A stretch of 64,000 nt of DNA from Myotis daubentonii. Taxonomy: Eukaryota > Chordata > Mammalia > Chiroptera > Vespertilionidae. Numbering within the stretch: position 1 is the stretch's first letter; each line of letters opens with the position of its first letter. The stretch is from NCBI RefSeq assembly GCF_963259705.1, contig NC_081861.1:65329623-65393622 (forward strand), read 5' to 3'. Shown in pieces: positions 10,335 to 20,997 of this stretch. The notes under the pieces were generated by a model. The model did not search any database. It had not been told where the DNA came from and saw only the letters and a list, made by a program, of their open reading frames with translations. The translations under genes were made by a program, and so were the position numbers.

Positions 10335-11067
10335 TTAATAAACTGTTCAAACTTTTAAAGAGACTTCCTCCACTGCCAGAGATCTTGAATAGCCTCCTGC
10401 TCAGTTATCCAGAAACAATTATTCACATAATTGATGAGCTTGGCTTCTTCTTTGGGAAGAGAACCATGTTTTTCTATACTTGCTTGCATTTTTTTCTTTA
10501 ATATCTTCTGCAGAACTACTTTTGTTTTGTTTTGTTTTGTTTGTTTAAGGATTCTTGACCTTTTGATCTTGGTGTTAATGGTTTTGAGTCTTTTTCATTC
10601 TGGTTTGATTTTGCATATTTGGCTGGTGTATCTCAGATTTCTTTACTGGAGCTTTTTCTTCAGCTTCCTCATCCTCAAAATCATCATCATTGTTGTCCTC
10701 ATCATCTTCAGCAGCAGCAAGTTTTACTTTTGTTTCTGTGTAAACTTACTACCACTTCCAGGGTTAAAACACTTTCCAAATACACTTAGGAGTTTCACTT
10801 CATCCTCCTCTTCATCTTCTGACTCTGCATCTTCTTCCCCCAGCTACTAAGCGCTGTCCACTAACCACACTGACCCACATTTCAACCATAAGACCACAGG
10901 TGGTGTTATTTCAAAGTCACCAAGGGAAACCATTGGCTGTACAAACATTTTCAAAGTTGACGATGTTACTTTAATTGGACTGCCTTCATAATTCATTGTT
11001 TCTACTTCAACAATGTGCAATTCATCCTTTGCACCAATCCCTAAACTGGCTGTTCTTTTTCAAAAAA

Positions 11068-11505
11068 ATATTTTTATTGATTTCAGAGAGGAAAGGAGAA
11101 GGAGAGAGAGATATAAACATCACTATTGCCAAAACCGGTTTGGCTCAGTGGATAGAGCGTCGGCCTGCGGACTGAAAGGTCCCGGGTTCGATTCCGGTCG
11201 AGGGCATGTACCTGGGTTGCGGGCACATCCCCAGTAGGAGATGTGCAGGAGGCAGCTGATTGATGTTTCTCTCTCATCGATGTTTCTAACTTTCTATCTC
11301 TCTTCCTTCCTCTCTGTAAAAAATCAATAAAATATATTTTTAAAAAAAAAATCACTGATGAGAGAGAATCATTGATCGGCTGCCTCCTGCACACCCCACA
11401 CTGGGGATTGAACCTGCAACCCGGGCATGTGCCCTTGACTGGATTTAGACCTAGGACCCTTCAGTCCGCAGGCTAACTCTCAATCCACTGAGCCAAACCA
11501 GCTAG
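11068..11505 (-). mobile_element. Older Ves SINE, antisense, split by a younger Ves
   Basis: The left part (11068-11124) holds the tail and GA-rich segment. The right part (11351-11505) continues with 'tcactgatgagagagaatcattgatcgg', the tRNA-derived body and 'actgagccaaaccagctag'. Together they make one antisense Ves inserted in the NPM1 retrocopy. Confidence 0.85.
11125..11350 (+). mobile_element. Younger Ves SINE, sense, nested in an older Ves
   Basis: Box A ('tggctcagtggatagagcg'), box B ('ggttcgattcc'), twin 'gatgtttct' motifs and an A-rich tail after 'aatcaataaaatatatttt' are all intact. The six bases ATCACT at 11119-11124 are repeated at 11351-11356 as a target duplication. Low divergence and intact pol III boxes mark it as recent. 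Confidence 0.9.
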
Positions 11506-12673
11506 AACTAAAGTGAATGTTCTTAAAGATAATTAGTGCTCATTTTCATCATTATCCACCTTAAACTGATAATCTTTGTTGGCCTTTAGTTCACAACCAA
11601 AAAGATAGTTCTGGGGCCTCAGGGAGCTCATGTCCATGTCCATCAAATGTTCCATGGGGTGGTGGCAGACACGTAGGTGGGAGAGAAGGCAGACAAAGAT
11701 AAACTACTTCTGTTCCACAGAAGAGACACAAAGGCTGGAATCATACAAAGGACTATTTTTAATATTTTGAGGACCCACCATACTCTTTATGATAGTGGCT
11801 GCACCATTTTACTTTCCCAAGTACAATGAATGAGGGTTCTATTTTCATCACATCCTTGCTAACATTTGTTATTTTGCTGTTTGATAATAGGCATTCTGAC
11901 TATTGGTAGGTGATATTTCATATTGGTTTTCATTTTCATTTCCCTAATAATTAGTAATGTTAAACATCTTTTTGTTCACCTGTTGGCCATCTGTGTGTTT
12001 TCTTTTGGAAATATGTCTATTAAAGTCCTTTGCTTATTTTTAATTGGATTATTGTTATAATAAGTTTTGTAAGTTCTTTATATATTTTGGATATTAACCC
12101 CGTATCAAATATATTATTTGAAAATATCTTCTCCCATTAAGTAGGTTGTCTTTTTGTTTTGTTGCTGGCTTCCTTCACTGTGCACAAGCTTCTTAGTTTA
12201 ATGCAGTTCTATTTGTTTATTATTGCTTTTGTTGCCCTTGCCTGAGGAGACTGATCCAAAAAAAATATTTCTAAGTCTAATGTGAAAAAATGTCCTGCCT
12301 ATGTTTTCTTCTATGAATTTGTAGTTTCAAGTTTAACTTTTAAGTCTTTAATCCATTTTGATTTTTTTTTTGTCATTGTGCAAGTTAGTGATCCGATTTC
12401 ATTCTTTTGCCTGTAGCTGTCCAGTTTTCCCAGCACCATTTCATTGAAAAGACTGTTTTCCCCTTTGTATATTCTTGCCTCTTTTGCCTTATTAATTGAT
12501 AATATATTCATGGATTTATTTCTGGGCTCTCTATTTTATTTCATAGATCTATGTGTCTGTTTTAGTGTCAGTACCTTATTGTTTTGATTACTATAGTTTG
12601 AAGTATAGCTTAAAATCAGGGAGTGTGATATTTCCAGCTTTGTACTTCTTTCTTAAGATTGCTTTGTCTCTTG

Positions 12674-12885
12674 CAGTAGTTCTCAACGTTCTGGCCCTTT
12701 AAATATAGTTCCTCATGTTGTGACCCAACCATAAAATTATTTTCGTTGCTACTTCATAACTGTAATATTGCTACTGTTATGAATCATAATGTAAATATCT
12801 GATATACAGGATGGTTTTAGGCGACCCTTGTGAAAGGGTCGCTCAACCACCAAAGGGGTCGCGACCCACAGGTTGAGAACTGCTG
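12674..12885 (-). mobile_element. SPIN-type hAT element, reverse orientation
   Basis: It starts 'cagtagttctcaacgttctgg' and ends 'gcgacccacaggttgagaactgctg', with 'gttcctcatgttgtgacc' and 'aaattattttcgttgctacttcataactg' inside. The segment between 'atacaggatg' and 'gttttaggcgacc' is deleted relative to the copy at 7738. No clean 8-bp duplication was seen. It sits inside the antisense L1. Confidence 0.8.
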
Positions 12886-14150
12886 CTTTAGAGTCTTTTG
12901 TGGTTCCATACACATTTTAGAATACTTTGTTCTAGTTCTGTTAAATATACCATTGTTATTTTGATGGTCATTGCATTGAATCTGTAGATTGCTTTGGGTA
13001 GTATTTTAACAATATGAATTATTTCAATCATAGAGCATTGTACACCTTTTTATTAATTTTTTCAGTGTGTTATAGTCTTCAGATTATAAGTCTTTTCTCT
13101 CCTTGGTTAAACTTATTCCTAGATATTTTATTCATTTTGATGAAGTTAGTAAATAAGATTGTTTTCTTAGTTTCTCTTTCTGATAGCTCATTATTATTAT
13201 TATAGAAAAGCAACCAATATCTGTGTATTAATTGTGTATCCTGCAACTTTACTGAATTCATTCATTAGTTCTAATAAAGTTTTTGTTAAGTTTTTAAGGT
13301 TTTCTATATATATAGTATCATGTACTCTGCAAATAATGTCTGTTTTATTTCTTCCTTTCCAATTTAGATGCCTTTTGATTTTTTATTGCTTAATTGCTGT
13401 GTCTAGAACTTCCAATACTGTTTTTTAAAAGTAGCAAGAGTGGAGAGAAACCAAGATGGCGGCATAGGTAAACACCAGAGATTGCTGCCTCGTACAACCA
13501 CTTCAAAAATACAACTAAAAGACGGAACGAACATCACCCAGAACCACAGGAAGGCTGGCTGAGGGGAAATTCTACAACTAGAAGGAAAGAAAAAAGCATA
13601 CCAAGACTCAGAGGAGGTGCAGTGTGGAAAATACAAAGGTGCGGAGGTGCGTGTGGAGCGGGCTGGCGGCAGAGGGTGCGGTTGTCTGTTTCAATCCGGA
13701 GCAAGTCTCAGGCTCTGAGGTCCAGTTCCTGGTGAGTCTGTGAGGACCCAGACTCAAACGGGAGAAGCGGGACTGTCTGGCATCAGTCGGAACACGAGGG
13801 CAGCTTTCTCTCTGAGGTTTGCAGCGGTTGCTGGCACTCTGAGAGGCAGAGCCTCTGGGGACAGGACTAAGAGCAGCCATAACTGCTTCTCCACCCTCCC
13901 TGTTGATCCCCTGGGACCCACCTCGCCCAAGCCCTGCACAGAGGCCTTTGCGGGATAGCCTTAGGCAACGGCTAGATTAGCACCTCCCTAGAGGACAGAA
14001 GTTCTCCCACTGCAGACACAGCTGATTCTCACAGCCAGTGGGCCTGGAGGTCAAATCCCCCCCCCCAGTATTACCGACAACAATCAAGGCTTAACTACAA
14101 GAAGACTGCGCACAAAGACCACAAGGGGGTGCACCAAGAAAGCATAAAAA

Positions 14151-15044
14151 ATGTGGAGACAAAGAAACAGGACAAAAATGACAGAAATGCAGGATATAGA
14201 GTTCAAAACCACACTTTTAAGGTCTCTCAAGAACTGTCTAGAAGCCGCCGATAAACTTAGTAAGGCCTTCGAAAAGACTGGTGAGACCGCCTATAAATAT
14301 AGTGAGATCCTCAAGAAATCTAATGAGACCCTCGATGTTGTGATAAAGAACCAACTAGAAATTAAGCATACACTGACTGAAATAAAGACTATTATACAGA
14401 TTCCCAACAGCAGACCAGAGGAGTGCAAGAATCAAATCAAAGATTTGAAATGCGAAGGAGCAAAAAACACCCAACCGGAAAAGCAAAATGAAAAAAGAAT
14501 CCGAAAATACGAAGATAGTGTAAGGAGACTCTGGGACAGCTTCAAGCGTACCAACATCAGAATTATAGGGGTGCCAGAAGATGAGAGAGAGCAAGATATT
14601 GAAAACCTATTTGAAGAAATAATGACAGAAAACTTCCCCCACCTGGTGAAAGAAATAGACTTCCAAGTCCAGGAAGCGCAGAGAACCCCAAACAAAAGGA
14701 ATCCAAAGAGGATCACACCAAGACACATCATAATTAAAATGCCAAGAGCAAAAGACAAAGAGAGAATCTTAAAAGCAGCAAGAGAAAAACAGTTAGTTAC
14801 CTGCAAGGGAGTTCCCATAAGAGTGTCAGCTGATTTCTCACCAGAAACTTTGCAGGCCAGAAGGGAGTGGCAAGAAATATTCAAAGTGATGAATAGCAAG
14901 AACCTACAACCAAGATTACTTTATCCAGCAAAGCTATCATTCAGAATTGAAGGTCAGATAAAGAGCTTCACAGATAAGGAAAAGCTAAAGGAGTTCATCA
15001 GCACCAAACCAGTATTATATGAAATGCTGAAAGGTATCCTTTAA
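14151..15044 (+). CDS. L1/HAL1 ORF1 protein (RNA-binding chaperone), 297 codons
   Basis: In L1 elements ORF1p forms trimers, binds the element RNA and builds the retrotransposition particle. Visible here are a coiled-coil-prone N-terminal half (residues about 15-130, with Leu/Ile heptads in 'LLRSLKNCLEAADKLSKAF'), an RRM-type core beginning 'IRIIGVPEDE' at about residue 136, and the C-terminal domain with 'TPRHIIIKM' and 'LLYPAKLSF'. The frame is open from ATG to TAA and the length is close to other mammalian ORF1p, though short at the N-terminus. Alternative in-frame starts lie just inside. The element encodes nothing else. Whether it is expressed cannot be told from sequence. Confidence 0.82.
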   Translation: MWRQRNRTKMTEMQDIEFKTTLLRSLKNCLEAADKLSKAFEKTGETAYKYSEILKKSNETLDVVIKNQLEIKHTLTEIKTIIQIPNSRPEECKNQIKDLKCEGAKNTQPEKQNEKRIRKYEDSVRRLWDSFKRTNIRIIGVPEDEREQDIENLFEEIMTENFPHLVKEIDFQVQEAQRTPNKRNPKRITPRHIIIKMPRAKDKERILKAAREKQLVTCKGVPIRVSADFSPETLQARREWQEIFKVMNSKNLQPRLLYPAKLSFRIEGQIKSFTDKEKLKEFISTKPVLYEMLKGIL

Positions 15045-15366
15045 GAAGAGGAAGAGGAAGAAAAAGGTAAAGATACAAATTATGAACAACAAATACGCAT
15101 CTATCAACAAGTGAATCTAAGAATCAAGTGAATAAATAATCTGATGAACAGAATGAACTGGTGATTATAATAGAATCAGGGACATAGAAAGGGAATGGAC
15201 TGACTATTCTTCGGGGGGAAAGGGATGTGGGAGATGCGGGAAGAGACTGGACAAAAATCGTGCACAATGGGTGGGGAGTGAGGGCGGAGGGTGGGGTGGG
15301 AACTGGGAGGAGGGGAGTCATGGGGGGGGAAGAGGAACAAATGTAATAATCTGAACAATAAAGATT

Positions 15367-15590
15367 TATTTTTTTAAAAATATATTTTATTGATTTTTTA
15401 CAGAGAGGAAGGGAGAGATATAGAGAGTCAGAAACATCGATGAGAGAGAAACATCGATCAGCTGCCTCCTGCACATCTCCTACTGGGGATATGCCCGCAA
15501 CCCAGGTACATGCCCTTGACCGGAATCGAACCTGGGACCTTTCAGTCCACAGGCCGATGCTCTATCTACTGAGCCAAACCGGTTTCGGCC
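15367..15590 (-). mobile_element. Young Ves SINE in the HAL1 3' end, antisense
   Basis: A near-consensus antisense Ves ends 'gagccaaaccggtttcggcc'. A perfect 13-bp duplication, AACAATAAAGATT, lies at 15354-15366 and 15591-15603. It therefore inserted after the HAL1. Confidence 0.93.
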
Positions 15591-16384
15591 AACAATAAAG
15601 ATTGAATTAAAAGTAGCAAGAGTGGACCTCCTTACCTTATTCCTGATCTTAGAAGTAAAACGTATAGTTTTTCACTGTTAAGTATGATATTAGCTGTGGT
15701 TTGTCATATATGGTCTTTATTATATTGAGGTATATTTTTTCTTTACTTACTTTTTTGAGATTTATTTATTATAAATGGATGTTGAATTTTTAGTCTATTG
15801 AGATGATCATATGATTTGTATCATTTGTTTTGTTAGTGTGGTGTATCATCATAATGAATGATTTGCAGATGTTGAACTTCCTTGTATCCCTGGAATAAAT
15901 CTCACTTGATAATGGCATACAATTCTTTTAATGCATTTTTAAATTTTATTTGCCAATATTTTTTTGAGAAATTTTGGATTCATATTTATTGGGGCTATTG
16001 GCTTGTAATTTTGAGTGGGCAGTGTCTTTGTCTGGTTTTCGCATCAGGGTAATGTTGGCCTAGTAAAATGGGATTGGAAGCATTCCTTCCTCCTCAGTTT
16101 TATTAAAAAATTTGAAAAGAATAGGTATTAACTCTTCTTTAACTATTGGTATAGTTTACATTTGAAGCCATCTGCTATAATATTTTATATCTGATAACAT
16201 GCTCTCATGAACTTCATTTCATGTGATTCCTTTAAAAATCCTATGGGGACATAAATATCTTTTAAAATGATGTCAAACCGTATTCTGATTGTCTTTGCTT
16301 GACACACACACACAAGGCATTTAAGAAATATTTATGAAACATTTTAATGATTAATAAAATAATGCTTAGCCATGACCTGCCCAT

Positions 16385-16460
16385 GGACCAAGTCAAACAG
16401 CTGTCAAGTAGTGGAGCTAGGACTGGAAGCCAGGTCTCCCACAGCCAGACCAAGATTAAA
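16385..16460 (-). mobile_element. MIR fragment
   Basis: 'caagtcaaacagctgtcaagtagtggagctaggactggaagccaggtct' matches the MIR core in antisense. Short and old. Confidence 0.5.
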
Positions 16461-16509
16461 GCAAGCTTCTGTTTGGCTACTTTCTTTGTATTTTTTTGTT
16501 TTGTTATAT

Positions 16510-17167
16510 TGTTATGCCCAGATTTCAAAATCCCCAAAGACAGACCACTAGTGAGCCAAGTCCGATGCAAAAGCAAAGAGTCTTTATTCAAGCCCAAACT
16601 TGGCCCCGCTAGCCTCCTTACCGACGCAATGGCAGGATGAGAGAGAGAGCCAGCCCCAAGAGAACAAAGATTATAGGGCCAGTCATTTGGGTGGGCTTAG
16701 GTGAGTGACGTGGGTGACAGAGATTGGTCAGTTTCAGGTCAGGGTTTTATTCCAGGGTTTTTCAGCAGGGTCTTACGGCACAATGGTCAGGAAGTGACCA
16801 ACACATTCCTAGGCTTGAGCCATACCCCACTACTTCCTGATTGGTCAAGAGCGACGTATAAGGAGCATTCTGTGGTATGGCCTAATTTGGACCTTAGCTG
16901 TGTTCTTGGAACTTCATTGGTCCACTCAGGTGGTGGTTGGAGGAGTCAGGACATTTCTGGCATTCCTGCGGTTACTCCCAGTAGGGAGGTCAGGTTGAGG
17001 ACCCAGCTTTACAAGATGGAGGATAATCAGTCCTGCTTTGTCCTTTCAATATCTGCTGGATTACAGCACAAGCAACAAAAAACAACTCTGACCGATTTAG
17101 CAAAAAAGGATAGGGCTAGTCACAGAAAAGCTAAAATACCTGAGCCAGAAAGCAAGAGATCATCACA
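16510..17167 (-). mobile_element. Probable solo LTR (ERV1-like), antisense
   Basis: On the minus strand it would begin TGTGATGATC near 17167 and end GGGCATAACA at 16510. AATAAA lies 70-80 bp from that end ('gagtctttattcaag' on the plus strand), and CCAAT-like boxes are present ('ctgattggtc', 'cattggtcc'). GC content and style differ from flanking DNA. Flanks 'tatat' and 'tatct' are only a weak target duplication. No gag/pol lies nearby. Boundaries are approximate. Confidence 0.5.
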
Positions 17168-17172
17168 TATCT

Positions 17173-18019
17173 GGGCAGGAACAAAACAAGGGTATGCTCC
17201 TGGGACCCAGTGTCAGGATGGTTAGTATGTACTTCAAAATAGGCCATTCTTGGATGCTATAGTCACCATTCAGAGTCCCAGGAAAGAGTCTGATGGGCTT
17301 ATGACGCAGCTGGGTCAACCCCTGGTCAGGGAAGTTGTCTGGTCATGAGTCTCTTAATTGATATTCACAAAATAATATTGGGTATACAAGGGCAAATGAT
17401 TTCTCAAATAAAATCAGTACCAAAACTAGGGGAGGGAAGGTATTGCTAGGCAAAAAAGAACAGATGTCATGGATAAATTAACTGCATTCTTCTAATTAAA
17501 TATTGGTGTATTTGGTCTGAATATTTTCAAGAATATTTAACAAAAAGGTGGAAAGGCTACTACAGCCTTGTGCAACATCACAGGCTTTCTTTCATTCATG
17601 TATCTTGCACCATTCTCCTAGGGCCTGTGAATGGTGCCCGCTCAGATTGTACAGGCCAAGAGTTAGCCTGGCCATCTCCCAAATCCAGGTTGTAGAGCTG
17701 TGTCATTTTAAGGGGTCATTCAGATTTTATCTTGGGTGCCAGATTTTATTCTTAAGTACTATATTAAACGTCAGCAGTGATGGGAATTGTATTTCCTTAT
17801 GGAGGTACTCTTGATGTATTTATCTCAGAAAGCTCAAATACTAAACTCATTCATGCTAAACTGAAAGATTTTATAGGACATTCTCCTGACTGAACCCTTT
17901 GTAGCATAATCAATTGCTTTCATATAATGGAAATATTTACATGCGTGCTTAATGTTAATTAAGCTTTATGTAACTTCAATCTGAGGACTTAGTTGGCAAA
18001 CCTATAACCCGTGTCTTAA
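17173..18019. other. Unassigned sequence
   Basis: No gene or clear repeat was recognised. Part could be further LTR-element sequence. Confidence 0.3.
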
Positions 18020-18480
18020 AAAGAAACTTTATTGAAGTATGTTATACATACAATAAAATGTGCCCCTTTAAGTGTATAATTCTTTTAGTTTTGACAAAAG
18101 AATATGCTTCTGTAACACCACTACAAACAAGATGTAAAACATTCTGTCATCCCCCTCAATTTTTATGCCCCTTGCAATCAACCTCCCTCAAGTAAACACT
18201 GATATAACTTTTATCACTTTAGATTCGTTTTGCCTCTTTTAGAAGTTCATATTAAATGGAATTCTACTGTATGTTGACTTTTCTGTCTTACTCTTTTTAT
18301 TCAAAATAATGTTTTTGAGATTCATCTAGGTTATTGTACGTATCAACAGTTTGGATTGCCAAGAAGTTTCTTATTATATGATTATGCCACACTTTGTTTA
18401 TCCATTAACCTGTTGATGAAAATTTGCACTGTTTCTGGTTTTAGGCTACTATGAATACAGCTACTGTAAAATTTGTGTAC
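18020..18480 (-). mobile_element. Old L1 (L1M-type) 3' region, antisense
   Basis: 'tttattgaagtatgttatacatacaataaaatg', 'gtaaacactgatataac', 'ttgagattcatctaggtt' and 'gtttatccattaacctgttgatgaa' follow the antisense L1M 3' consensus. Confidence 0.75.
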
Positions 18481-19245
18481 CAGTGAGAAGAAAAATGGTT
18501 TTATTATCTATGTTTTCTTTTATATGACACAACATAGTATAGTTATGGAAATTGCCTTTGAATCCAAAGTATCTGCATTCTATTTCACTGTTACACAAGC
18601 AATTTTACTGTTCGATAAGCTGACTCTCACAGCTTATAGAACAGTAATATACTCAATATTCCCAATTTTAAATGAGAGAACTGACATTATCCAAAATGTT
18701 ATCTAAATTCTTATTTTAACTTCTTCTTGCTTTATAAAACTTTCTCAAGTCATGCTATTCAAAACTAACCATTTTCTTCTTCATTTACCCAAGTTTTTTA
18801 TTTATAGCACTGATATAATTAATTCACATGAAAAATTACCTACAATTAAATTATGTGAACATACATTTTCCTTTAGCAATTTGTGACATTTGGGTAGCTC
18901 ATATTCCCAGTTTGTAGCACAATGTTGTGTATATTAGTTATAAAATGAATGTTCAATAAATCCAGGGTATGGCTCACTCATCCTAGTTCTGAATGCACTA
19001 CAAAAAATTCAAATTGGATAAAAATAAATATCTGTACACATATGCTAAATAAGCATTTTAATACTCAAACAATTGATAAATTTTTTAAAAAGTTAACTAT
19101 TTTTGCTTTACTATGCCTGAGAGTACATAGGCCCCAAAAAATGAAACACAGTAACCAGTGAGATAACATTGAAGTCTCAATAGAGAAATAATACATTTAA
19201 AGAAAGAAAATTATAGCAAAACTAGATTAAATGATTTGTATGTTT
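18481..19245. other. Unassigned AT-rich sequence
   Basis: No gene or clear repeat was recognised. The small frames at 18473-18706 and 18949-19161 have no recognisable product. Confidence 0.3.
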
Positions 19246-19458
19246 GTTTTTAAATATATTATTATTGATTTCAGACAGGAAGGGAGAGGGAGAGAGAGAG
19301 AAACATCGATGATGAGAGAGAATAATTGATTGGCTGCCTCCTCCATGCCCTACACTGGGGATCGAGCCTGCAACATGGACATGTGCCCTGACCAGGAATT
19401 GAACCGTGACCTCCTGGTTCATAAATCAATGCTCAACCACTGAGCAACACTGGCCAGG
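19246..19458 (-). mobile_element. Ves SINE, antisense (older subtype)
   Basis: Antisense tail, GA-rich segment, 'gaaacatcgatgatgagagagaataattgatt', 'gaattgaaccgtgacctcctggttcat' and 'ctcaaccactgagcaacactggcc' are in order. Confidence 0.88.
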
Positions 19459-19534
19459 ATACATTAAATGTTTTATAAAAAACAGCACAAAGGTGTACAA
19501 AATATATTAAAAATTAAAATTTGTATAAAAAGAC

Positions 19535-19860
19535 AAATGGAATACTATGTGGCTATTAAAAATGAAGGATCTCTAATGAACAAAATCTAATGAATAAAAT
19601 AAACTGATGAACAAAATAGATGCAGAGACATAGAACCATGAACAGACTGGTGAATTTCAAAGGGAAGGTGGAGGTTGGGGGTTTGGGGTGGGGGAGATTA
19701 ACTGGGGAACTTATATTCATATATGCATAGCCCATGGACACAGACTATAGTGTGGTGAAGGCTTGGGAGGGCTGGGTGCAGGAAGAAGGGGTTCTATGGG
19801 GGGGGGGACAACAACACAAAAGAGGACATCTGTAATACTTTCAACAATAGAGATTTTAAA
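19535..19860 (+). mobile_element. L1 3' end, sense, 5'-truncated
   Basis: 'actgatgaacaaaatagatgcagagacatag', the G-rich tract, 'tatgcatagcccatggacacagac', 'acatctgtaatactttcaac' and a short A-run are the sense L1 3' UTR. A full L1 5' UTR begins immediately after it. Confidence 0.75.
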
Positions 19861-20997
19861 AAAAAGAGAACGGGGAAGAAAATGGCAGCCAAATAGGCAG
19901 AAGTGTTGTGCACCTCCTCCTGGAGCCAGGCCAGAAAAGCAACTAAATTGGAGAACACCCACCCAGAATTAAAAAATTAGACAGCTGAGAAGACAATTTT
20001 CAATAAGGGAGGGCAGAGGACGCCTAGAGAATGCCGCTTGTCAGCCATAACCTGTGTGGAACCACCACTGTGCCCTGGCAGTTAGTGGTACAGTACCTCC
20101 TGGAAGACTCCAAGATGTCTGCAGTGAGCACTCGCCAGAGTGACCTCCCACACCAGGCCTCCTCACCAGTCGGCCAGGACCCAGTGTCCCAGGATCCAGC
20201 AGTGAGTGCAAGCCAGGGGGACTTGCCAGCACTCTGGGCTCCAGAACCGTGCTGCTAGTTTGACTAAGAGCCATCTGGTGTCTGCTTCATCCAGAGGCTC
20301 AGAACCTTCTTGCGAGGGCGACCTGGAGCAACCCACTGTGCACCCTAGTATGGGCCACAGGAGAGTGCGGACTGTGCAACCCAGAGAAACATGCCCCCAC
20401 TCCACCCTGGGCCTAGGACGCTCACCCCTGGAGTAACTCAGCCCATACCCGACTCCAAGCCACAGGAGAGCCCTGACTATGCTATCGAGAGCAACCCACA
20501 CCCACTCCACCCCAGGCCCTGGGACAGTCTTGCTGATGTTACCCAGAACAACCCAGCATGTGGCTAACTCTGGGCCACGGAGAGCACTGCTGGGGAAACC
20601 CAGAACAATCCAGCATGCCCAGCCAGGGGCACACAGGGCCTCACTGCAAGTGTGATGCCAGAGGAACCTAGGGTGCCATCCTGCCACAGGTAACAGGGCC
20701 ACACAGTTAACTGCATGCCAGCGGGCTCTGGGTCCTCACAGGCAGTTGCACACCAGAGGAACTGTGCACATGCTCCCACCAACCCAAGCATCTGAAGTGT
20801 ACAACTGAGGAACCAGATCTGTGGGAAAAGAAGATACAACTCAGAGCAGAGATTATAAAGGTGTGAGACTCAAGGCAGACCCAGCCTCTAGGTTAATGAT
20901 TTCTGGACCATTGGCCTAATAGGGTTTTCAACCTCTCAAACCCCAAGCAGGGTGCCCAGGGCCAGAAAGAGACAGCAAAAATGGGGAGACAGCAAAA

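Larger units (their letters stand above)
9657..11751 (-). pseudogene. NPM1: Processed pseudogene of nucleophosmin (NPM1)
   Basis: The minus strand reads as NPM1 mRNA without introns. A 5' UTR lies at about 11656-11745, and the ATG at 11655 opens [20 protein letters not shown]. The core domain resumes after the SINE insertions at about 11050 ('[10 protein letters not shown]', '[10 protein letters not shown]'). An acidic stretch and the C-terminal '[14 protein letters not shown]...DLWQWRKSL' follow, with a stop at 10355-10357. The NPM1 3' UTR runs down to about 9665. Imperfect duplications of L1 target ('ctatttttaa(c/t)...ttttga') at 9639-9656 and 11752-11769 show L1-type insertion. It is dead: a one-base shift near the acidic tract, a stop within it, two Ves SINEs in the N-terminal part and a TTAA-flanked insertion in the 3' UTR. 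Confidence 0.93.
13445..15606 (+). mobile_element. Complete HAL1 (ORF2-less L1), young
   Basis: The element is flanked by a 20-bp duplication, TTAAAAGTAGCAAGAGTGGA, at 13425-13444 and 15607-15626. It begins with an L1-like 5' end ('gagaaaccaagatggcggc'), has a 5' UTR of about 700 bp, an open ORF1 (14151-15044), and then goes straight into a 3' UTR with a G-rich tract (15214-15333) and AATAAA at 15357-15362. No ORF2 sequence is present. The copy at 61284-62196 has the same ORF1-to-3' UTR structure, so this is a family trait. A Ves SINE interrupts its last bases. No poly(A) tail is evident beyond the terminal 'gaa'. Replication would need L1 reverse transcriptase in trans. Confidence 0.85.
11752..16190 (-). 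mobile_element. Old L1 ORF2 region, antisense, with nested insertions
   Basis: Antisense L1 ORF2 can be followed in consensus order: 'agtggctgcaccatttta', 'ctcccattaagtaggttgtc', 'ttgcctgaggagactgatcc', 'gggctctctattttatttcatagatct', 'gcattgaatctgtagattgctttgggtag', 'tcctgcaactttactgaattcattcat', then after the HAL1 'ttgagatgatcatatgattt' and 'ggtaatgttggcctagtaaaatgggat'. The segments are 11752-12673, 12886-13444 and 15607-16190. It is the continuation of 8715-9656. Frameshifts and stops throughout make it non-coding. Confidence 0.85.

Noticed and set aside
10431..10850. Plus-strand 139-codon frame, hydrophobic
   Set aside because: It is the reverse strand of the NPM1 acidic and C-terminal coding region; poly-Asp/Glu codons read backwards as Ser/Leu/Phe.
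11128..11210. tRNA gene (intact A and B boxes)
   Set aside because: The boxes belong to the tRNA-derived head of a Ves SINE; the 3' half departs from any tRNA fold and continues into the SINE body.
9657..11751. Functional NPM1 gene
   Set aside because: It has no introns, a frame shift, a stop and three transposon insertions.
14355..14899. Minus-strand 155- and 79-codon frames
   Set aside because: They are antisense of HAL1 ORF1; no start context or known domain.
16701..17225. 174-codon plus-strand frame
   Set aside because: It covers an LTR-like segment in antisense and shows no domain; probably chance in moderately GC-rich DNA.
20031..20839. GC-rich frames up to 179 codons on both strands
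   Set aside because: They lie in the L1 5' UTR, which is GC-rich and often open by chance.
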